A stretch of 9,075 bases of DNA, from contig JAFTHR010000225.1 in assembly GCA_017457345.1 (NCBI GenBank), positions 1-9,075 of the forward strand, given 5' to 3'. Source of the stretch: Clostridia bacterium. GTDB taxonomy: Bacteria; Bacillota; Clostridia; Christensenellales; Borkfalkiaceae. The notes under the pieces were generated by a model. It did not search any database, was not told where the DNA came from, and saw nothing but the letters and a program-made list of their open reading frames with translations. Shown piece after piece: positions 6,296 through 9,075 of the stretch. Every line of letters begins with the position of its first letter. The first letter of the stretch is position 1. The translations under genes and the position numbers were made by a program.

Positions 6296-7693
6296 ATGGT
6301 TGAAAAAAATCAAAGCATCACCGCATACGTAGAAAGCGTAACGGGTAGCGGAGAAGGAGTTATTAGGCACGAAGGAATCACTTTTTTCGTGCCTGCTTGT
6401 TTACCTGGGGAAAAGGTATCCTTCCGCGTGCTGAAAGTAAAAGGCGGCGTTGGGTACGGCAAGGTAGAAGAAGTGTTCACCCCTTCCGAGCACCGCGTGC
6501 GTCCGAAATGCCCCGTGTTTTTAAAATGCGGCGGGTGCACGCTCCAACACTTATCGTACGAAGAGCAGTTAAAATTAAAAGCCAAAACGGTGAAAGACGC
6601 GTTAAAGAAAATCGCGGGCATAGACTATGAAGTCCCCACGGCAATCGCAAGCGACGCCGAGTACGGCTATCGAAACAAACTGCAACTCCCTATCGGCGTG
6701 GATAGAGAAGGGAACACGGTGATCGGGTTTTTCGCCGAACGCAGTCACCGCATTATTCCGATCGAAGAATGTTCCATTCATCCAGATTGGGCAAAGCAAC
6801 TAATCGCGGCGGTAAAAACCTATTCTTCCGCCTGCCACGTGAAGGGATATAACGAAGAGACGGGTTCGGGCGTTTTGCGCCATATCGTAGCGCGAGAAAT
6901 CGGCGGAAGATTTATTTTCACGCTCGTCGTTGCCAAGGAAAAAGTGACGGGGCTTGGCTACTTAATTGAACTTTTACAAAAGAGTTTTCACGAATTCTCC
7001 CTGTACTTAAACTATCATTTTGAAAAAACCAACGTAGTATTTGGCGAGCGGTTTGAACTCGTACACGGTATCGGCTTTTTTGAAGCGGAAGAGTGTAGTA
7101 TTCGCTATGAAGCGGGTCCCGTCACCTTTTTGCAGGTGAATAGCGGCGTGCGCGCGAAACTGTATAAAGCGGTGGTAAATCAAACGGTAGAAGATGGAAA
7201 CGAAGTGGTTATCGACGCCTATTCGGGCGGCGGGTTAATGACGGCTATGCTCGCCAAAAAAGCCAAGCGCGCATACGGGATTGAGTTAGAGCGTGAAGCG
7301 GTGGCTTGCGCCGATTCCCTCAAAGCAAAGAATAAGTTAGAGAACGTGCAAAACGTATGCGGGAAGACGGAAGAAGAATTGCCCGGCGTACTTGCCAAAG
7401 AAGCGGGGGAGAAATTGCGTTTAGTGCTCGATCCGCCGCGGGCGGGGTTGCATAGGAGCGTGGTAGACGCGGTTATCCAAAGCGGGGTAGAAAGAGTGAC
7501 GATTGTAAGTTGCAATCCTGCAACGCTTGCGCGAGATTTAGGGCTTTTAACGGGCACGCTAATAGACAGGGGTGGGGAACTTATCAAAGCGGAAACGCCT
7601 TTCGGCGCATACCGTATAGAAAAGATCCAACCGTACGACATGTTCCCCCAAACCAAACACGTTGAAACGTTAGTTTGTCTGACACGAAAATGA
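6296..7693 (+). CDS. rlmD: 23S rRNA (uracil-5-)-methyltransferase RlmD/RumA family
   Basis: This 465-residue enzyme uses SAM to methylate C5 of uridine in 23S rRNA, U1939 in E. coli RlmD numbering; Gram-positive relatives such as RlmCD modify U747 as well. An N-terminal TRAM-type RNA-binding domain (about 5-60) is followed by the [4Fe-4S] cysteines C72, C78 and C81 (CPVFLKCGGC) and C159 (EECSIHP). The methyltransferase part shows QVN at 280-282, the SAM loop DAYSGGGLM at 308-316, DPPR at 379-382, and the catalytic C406 in VSCNPATLARDL. The ending DMFPQTKHVETLVCLTRK is typical and complete. AGGGAG at 6284-6289 lies 6 nt before the ATG. It sits 25 bp after the membrane protein gene and is probably the last gene of the operon. 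Part of its C-terminal sequence reappears as a fragment at 8454-8492. No clear terminator follows. Confidence 0.95.
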   Translation: MVEKNQSITAYVESVTGSGEGVIRHEGITFFVPACLPGEKVSFRVLKVKGGVGYGKVEEVFTPSEHRVRPKCPVFLKCGGCTLQHLSYEEQLKLKAKTVKDALKKIAGIDYEVPTAIASDAEYGYRNKLQLPIGVDREGNTVIGFFAERSHRIIPIEECSIHPDWAKQLIAAVKTYSSACHVKGYNEETGSGVLRHIVAREIGGRFIFTLVVAKEKVTGLGYLIELLQKSFHEFSLYLNYHFEKTNVVFGERFELVHGIGFFEAEECSIRYEAGPVTFLQVNSGVRAKLYKAVVNQTVEDGNEVVIDAYSGGGLMTAMLAKKAKRAYGIELEREAVACADSLKAKNKLENVQNVCGKTEEELPGVLAKEAGEKLRLVLDPPRAGLHRSVVDAVIQSGVERVTIVSCNPATLARDLGLLTGTLIDRGGELIKAETPFGAYRIEKIQPYDMFPQTKHVETLVCLTRK

Positions 7694-7876
7694 GCAAAAA
7701 ACGGCTTAAAATAGGCAAAATCAAGCATTTTTGAGCAAATTTGAGCTAAAAATTCAAAAAATCGGTGTTCAAAATTAAAAAATGCCCCAATTTCGCCTTG
7801 GAACAAATGTGAGTTTTGAGCAATGCTCGAAAATACCATTTACAGCAGTTTAGTATAACATATCGAAAGGAGTCTT
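7694..7876 (+). other. AT-rich spacer with repeated TGAGC motif and weak stem-loops
   Basis: This 183-bp stretch has no supported gene and is clearly richer in A and T than the flanking rlmD. The motif TGAGC occurs at 7691, 7732, 7742 and 7817. Two imperfect hairpins are visible: 7727-7753 (ATTTTT with AAAAAT plus an inner AGC/GCT) and 7814-7832. Neither is followed by a T-run, so neither is a convincing terminator. TATAAC at 7854-7859 could be a -10 box for the next gene, but no good -35 box is placed 16-18 bp upstream. Confidence 0.5.
7814..7832 (+). repeat. Short stem-loop in the rlmD downstream spacer
   Basis: TTTTGAGC (7814-7821) pairs with GCTCGAAA (7825-7832), including one T-G pair, around an AAT loop. 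It is followed by A-rich rather than T-rich sequence. It might slow transcription or protect the 3' end of the mRNA, but it is not a standard terminator. Confidence 0.4.
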
Positions 7877-8389
7877 ATGAAAAACAGATTTGTAGCCTTT
7901 AACATTTTAATAGCAATTGCGCTGCTGCTTGTTTTAGTGCTTAGTTTAATATTCACTTTCTCATATCAACAGCCGACGGGATTAAAACAGCAAACGGGTA
8001 TTGTGTCTAAATTCAATCAATACGATGAGAAATGGTACGATAATATTTTTGGAAATTCTAAAGGTTCTTACTTCGATGTGCGATTTGAAGATAATTCTTA
8101 CTTTGAGGCAACAGGAATATGCTATGACAACATTGATAGAAGATTATTTGAAGAGCTACAGATAGGCAAAGAACTTACGATTACTTATTTTGAAAAAAGT
8201 GGTGGATTAAGAAAAATATGCGCCCTTGAATATAACGGTGAAACATATTTATCACTCAACGATGTTTTGAATGAATATAGCAAAAACGAAAAGACCGCAC
8301 ATATTGTTGGTCCAACGATTATGGCACTCTCAATATCGGTAGGCGCACTTTTGTTTGTTGTTAACTATAAGAAAAATCGCGGGAAGTAA
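7877..8389 (+). CDS. Orphan AT-rich gene for a two-helix membrane protein
   Basis: This 170-residue protein has a membrane helix at about 6-28, a soluble domain at about 35-140, and a second helix at about 143-163 followed by basic residues (NYKKNRGK). The soluble part has a beta-rich look, with alternating strands (TGIVSKFNQYD, YFDVRFEDNSYFEATGICYD, LTITYFEKSGG, CALEYNGETYLS). That pattern suggests a small OB-like or DUF3592-like domain, held outside the membrane if the N-terminal helix points inward. I do not recognise the family. AAAGGAG (7866-7872) lies 4 nt before the ATG and supports translation. Its base composition and codons (many AAT, TTT, ATA, AAA) differ sharply from the GCG/GGC-rich neighbours. 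It lies between rlmD and an rlmD-tail fragment, so recent acquisition is plausible. Confidence 0.7.
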   Translation: MKNRFVAFNILIAIALLLVLVLSLIFTFSYQQPTGLKQQTGIVSKFNQYDEKWYDNIFGNSKGSYFDVRFEDNSYFEATGICYDNIDRRLFEELQIGKELTITYFEKSGGLRKICALEYNGETYLSLNDVLNEYSKNEKTAHIVGPTIMALSISVGALLFVVNYKKNRGK

Positions 8390-8477
8390 ATGTACCTTTT
8401 GTCGTTACAACCCCCGTTTTTGACCGATTTTGAGACCTTTTGGTCTTATGACCCATGTTGAGACGCTCGTACATTTA
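8387..8477. repeat. 9-bp perfect inverted repeat bracketing the spacer before the nitroreductase
   Basis: TAAATGTAC (8387-8395, overlapping the stop codon of the orphan gene) is the exact reverse complement of GTACATTTA (8469-8477). The interval between the arms is 73 bp and holds a smaller hairpin. No target-site duplication is seen outside the arms. It could be the base of a larger RNA fold or chance in AT-rich DNA. Confidence 0.35.
8431..8448 (+). repeat. Stem-loop in the pre-nitroreductase spacer
   Basis: TGAGACC (8431-8437) pairs with GGTCTTA (8442-8448), with one G-T pair, around a TTTT loop. The sequence after it (TGACCCATG) has no T-run, so it is not a standard terminator for the orphan gene. 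It lies just before the RlmD-tail fragment. Confidence 0.45.
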
Positions 8478-8492
8478 ACACGTCGAAAATAA
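8454..8492 (+). pseudogene. Fragment of an RlmD C-terminus (12 codons plus stop)
   Basis: Read in frame from 8454, this segment gives HVETLVHLTRRK and then TAA. The intact RlmD ends in HVETLVCLTRK, and the two tails match at ten or more positions when one arginine is gapped. The DNA is much less similar than the protein: differences fall mostly at third codon positions, and the longest exact shared run is about 7 bases. This suggests the end of a separate homologue that was once under selection rather than a fresh duplication. The same frame stops at 8421-8423 (TGA), and the codons between that stop and 8454 do not resemble RlmD, so only the tail remains. It ends 12 bp before the nitroreductase ATG. 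A chance match is possible given the short length. Confidence 0.6.
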
Positions 8493-8504
8493 AAAGGAGA
8501 GCAT

Positions 8505-9014
8505 ATGGAAGCAAGAGAAGCGATTTTAGGGCGCAGAAGCGTTCGAAAATTCACGGAAGAGAAAGTACCCGAAGAGTTGATTGCACAACTTTTAGAAGCG
8601 GGCTATAACGCACCGAGCGCGTGCAATAGAAAACCGCTAAAATTTTTCGTGATAACGAACGAGCAAACCCTTTCGGCGCTCAATAAAAGCGGTAAATTCA
8701 CGAATATGCCTTCGCCGCTGGCGATCGTGGTAGCGGGGGATTTATCCCGCGCGCTCCCGTTCGGCTTTTCGCAGTACTGGGTTCAGGATGCCGCGGCGGC
8801 AACGGAAAATATATTGATTATGGCGCACGCGTTAGGGCTTGGCGCCTGCTGGAACGGCGTGTACGTGCAAGATAGTCTCGTTCAAAAAATCGGCGAGATT
8901 TTAGGGGCGGAGAAAAAGGTTGTGCCGTTCTCTCTCATTCGGATCGGCTATCCCAAACAAACGCCCCCGCCGCACGAAGGGTTCAACGAAAAGAGTGTGA
9001 AATATATTCGTTAA
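8505..9014 (+). CDS. Nitroreductase family FMN-dependent oxidoreductase
   Basis: This 169-residue protein is of the small nitroreductase class, whose members are flavin dimers that use NAD(P)H to reduce quinones, nitro compounds or other electron acceptors in the cytoplasm. The N-terminal FMN-phosphate motif GRRSVRKF (R10, R11, S12, R14), the APSACNRKP segment (36-44) that wraps the flavin, the dimer-interface helix with D95 and E101, the GLGACWNGVY loop (111-120), and a late R146 in LIRIGYPKQTPPP all fit. It is at the short end of the family (usually 170-220 residues) but appears complete. AAGGAG (8494-8499) sits 5 nt before the ATG. The physiological substrate cannot be read from the sequence. 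The next gene starts 15 bp downstream with a strong ribosome-binding site, so the two may be cotranscribed. Confidence 0.9.
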   Translation: MEAREAILGRRSVRKFTEEKVPEELIAQLLEAGYNAPSACNRKPLKFFVITNEQTLSALNKSGKFTNMPSPLAIVVAGDLSRALPFGFSQYWVQDAAAATENILIMAHALGLGACWNGVYVQDSLVQKIGEILGAEKKVVPFSLIRIGYPKQTPPPHEGFNEKSVKYIR

Positions 9015-9029
9015 CAAAGGAGAAAGGTA

Positions 9030-9075
9030 ATGGAAAAGGAAATTAACAACGTATTGTTTTTAACAACGAAAGACG
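9030..9075 (+). CDS. Start of an unidentified gene, cut by the window edge
   Basis: An ATG at 9030 is preceded by AAAGGAG (9016-9022, 7 nt spacing) and opens a frame of 15 codons (MEKEINNVLFLTTKD) up to the end of the window. The ribosome-binding site and the tight 15-bp gap from the nitroreductase support a real gene in the same operon. The visible residues are too few to identify a family. Confidence 0.6.
   Translation, partial: MEKEINNVLFLTTKD

Noticed and set aside
7219..7839. 206-codon minus-strand open frame covering the rlmD end and its spacer
   Set aside because: Most of it is antisense to the methyltransferase core with its conserved motifs. The remainder reads through AT-rich spacer as Phe-rich sequence with no domain and no promoter or ribosome-binding site.
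8420..8449. Promoter for the nitroreductase using TTGACC at 8420-8425
   Set aside because: The -35 box is near consensus, but the best -10 at 18 bp is TCTTAT, a weak match inside a hairpin. The gene's true promoter is not clear.

Overview
The window comes from a low-to-mid-GC member of the Bacillota, most likely an uncultured gut-type clostridial lineage. This is inferred from four things: a BspA-like leucine-rich-repeat surface protein, a DUF5685-type gene followed directly by a J-domain-like gene, strong AGGAG ribosome-binding sites with sigma-A-type promoters, and an AspB-type aminotransferase resembling that of Bacillus. Every gene I can support lies on the + strand. No rRNA, tRNA, CRISPR array, transposase or integrase is visible.

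Layout. Positions 2-451 hold the C-terminal end of a leucine-rich-repeat protein, closed by a strong terminator. Next is an aspartate-type aminotransferase (696-1895) with its own promoter, then a small P-loop ATP-binding protein (2039-2446) with its own promoter and a 5'-leader hairpin. A terminator separates that gene from threonine synthase (thrC, 2588-4117), which ends in a 13-bp perfect-stem terminator. A strong extended -10 promoter, whose -35 box sits inside that terminator's T-tract, then drives a probable four-gene operon: a DUF5685-family protein (4235-5101), a degenerate J-domain protein with a cysteine-rich tail (5098-5736, overlapping by 4 bp), a six-helix membrane protein (5749-6270), and the 23S rRNA uridine methyltransferase RlmD (6296-7693).

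The stretch 7694-8492 looks foreign to this otherwise compact arrangement. It holds AT-rich intergenic DNA with short repeats and hairpins, one AT-rich orphan two-membrane-helix gene (7877-8389), and then a 12-codon fragment at 8454-8492. Its translation nearly repeats the last residues of the upstream RlmD. This suggests an insertion or replacement at the 3' end of rlmD, or the tail of a lost rlmD paralogue. After it come a nitroreductase (8505-9014) and the first codons of a further gene running off the window (9030-9075).

How the genes work together. The aminotransferase and ThrC share the aspartate-to-threonine theme but have separate transcription signals. The DUF5685, J-like and membrane-protein genes form the most interesting poorly characterised unit: the J-like protein lacks the HPD tripeptide that J proteins use to stimulate Hsp70, and it ends in nine cysteines within 24 residues.
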